DNA of 40,567 nt from a candidate division WOR-3 bacterium. GTDB lineage: Bacteria; Hydrothermota; Tepidihabitantia; Tepidihabitantales; Tepidihabitantaceae. The DNA is taken from positions 1-40,567 of the forward strand of contig VGIR01000018.1 in the NCBI GenBank assembly GCA_016867815.1, written 5' to 3'. Within the stretch, counting starts at the first letter, position 1. Each line of letters starts with the position of its first letter. Shown in pieces: positions 40,018 to 40,567 of the stretch. Below the pieces are notes generated by a model. That model saw only the letters and a program-made list of their open reading frames with translations. It ran no database searches and was not told the origin of the DNA. Made by a program: the position numbers and the translations under genes.

Positions 40018-40567
40018 CTAAACCGCAGCGAAAACGTCATAGGGGGTCCTCTTCGGCGGACGCTGTGGCCGAGACCGGTCAATGGCGCGGGTGACGGGAA
40101 TGGTGCCGGCCTTTTCATGTCGGACGTGGATCGAGCCGTCAAACCACTCCTGCACGCTGACTTGGGATCCGGCGATAGGGAAACTGCGAGTATTGGGCTT
40201 GAGCTGGTAGATGATTCCGCGATAGCTGATGGTGTTGTCGTTTTGGACCTCGCGGGTGGACTTGGCGCAGAGGACGGTGCGCAGGTCTTGTCCCTCGGGA
40301 ATCGATCGGAAGGCCTGTTTGGGATCTCGTGGTTTGACTCCGAAGCGTTTGGCGTACTTGGGTATGAATACCCGATTGAGGTAGTCGGTGGCTTTTTCGG
40401 GGTCGGTGATGTGGTGATGGTCGAGTTCTGCGACCAGCCGGTCTTGTAACGAGCCGTTGATCCGCTCGCCCCGGCCGCGGGCCTGCGGGGTGTGGGCAAA
40501 GAGAAGCTGAATGGCGAGTGATTTCATGGCGATCTCGAAATGGGTGGGTTTATCGTCTCGCTGGAAT
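40018..40567 (-). CDS. ISNCY-type DDE transposase, 5' part beyond the window
   Basis: The frame is open to the right edge; the visible 182 residues are the C-terminal part. They include the last catalytic Glu region (HTPQARGRGERINGSLQDRL) followed by VAELDHHHITDPEKATDYLN, FIPKYAKRF and PRDPKQAF. A C-terminal domain follows (STREVQNDNTISYRGIIYQL), as in ISNCY (integrase-core, rve-like) transposases. An internal ATG at 40527 is not the true start. The element's left end should lie between 39881 and 40017. Confidence 0.88.
   Translation of the reverse strand, partial: FQRDDKPTHFEIAMKSLAIQLLFAHTPQARGRGERINGSLQDRLVAELDHHHITDPEKATDYLNRVFIPKYAKRFGVKPRDPKQAFRSIPEGQDLRTVLCAKSTREVQNDNTISYRGIIYQLKPNTRSFPIAGSQVSVQEWFDGSIHVRHEKAGTIPVTRAIDRSRPQRPPKRTPYDVFAAV

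Noticed and set aside
1-40567. tRNA, rRNA, riboswitch and CRISPR features
   Set aside because: I looked for TPsiC-like GGTTCGAATCC arms, rRNA-like conserved blocks and regular spacers by eye and found none that hold up.

Overview
The window is GC-rich DNA from a diderm (Gram-negative-type) bacterium. It carries many lipoprotein and signal-peptide genes, a beta-barrel-like protein, long beta-propeller proteins, and a C25 (gingipain-type) peptidase with a C-terminal sorting-like domain. No rRNA, tRNA or universal marker gene is present. The gene set resembles GC-rich FCB-type or candidate-phylum genomes such as WOR-3/Stahlbacteria; this placement is an inference from gene style only.

Layout. 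0.7-8.7 kb (+): a CYTH protein; a lipoprotein; a histidine kinase plus NtrC-type sigma54 activator; then an alpha-helical repeat protein, a barrel-like protein and a three-repeat carboxypeptidase-regulatory-like protein. Three sigma54-type promoters sharing a GTGCA -12 element lie in front of the lipoprotein, the helical-repeat gene and the regulatory-like gene, so the module looks like a two-component system with its own envelope regulon. 8.8-13.2 kb (-): a high-affinity phosphate transporter pstS-C-A-B1-B2. Its two ATPases are degenerate in complementary ways, and each begins with a repeat-encoded extension. 13.3-15.1 kb: a DUF486 membrane protein (-), a TIM-barrel isomerase and a small unknown protein (+). 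15.1-19.6 kb (-): an alpha-oxoamine synthase (apparent CTG start), an acyl-CoA ligase, a TPR-like exported protein and rubrerythrin. 19.7-23.3 kb (+): three lipoproteins and imidazolonepropionase. 23.3-30.8 kb (-): two tandem paralogues of unknown function, a 1154-residue C25 peptidase, a GT4 glycosyltransferase and a short chimeric ORF. 31.5-39.7 kb: a PQQ-type propeller lipoprotein, a GT2 glycosyltransferase, a 1.2-kb gene-poor stretch, an SRAP protein, a possible GT-A-like protein and a 16-repeat YncE-like propeller. The right edge holds the 3' part of an ISNCY-type transposase.

Two themes run through the window. First, intergenic gaps repeatedly hold short, degenerate, phrase-like repeats, several of them imperfect palindromes of 26-37-nt arms, and these intrude into the pstB coding sequences. 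Second, transcription signals fall into classes: sigma54 sites near the kinase/regulator, sigma70-like promoters placed so that GTG-started genes would be leaderless, and classical Shine-Dalgarno starts. A 237-bp direct duplication (about 97% identical) carries the start and signal peptide of the 39-kb propeller gene to a second place 8.9 kb away, where it is fused to a different short tail.
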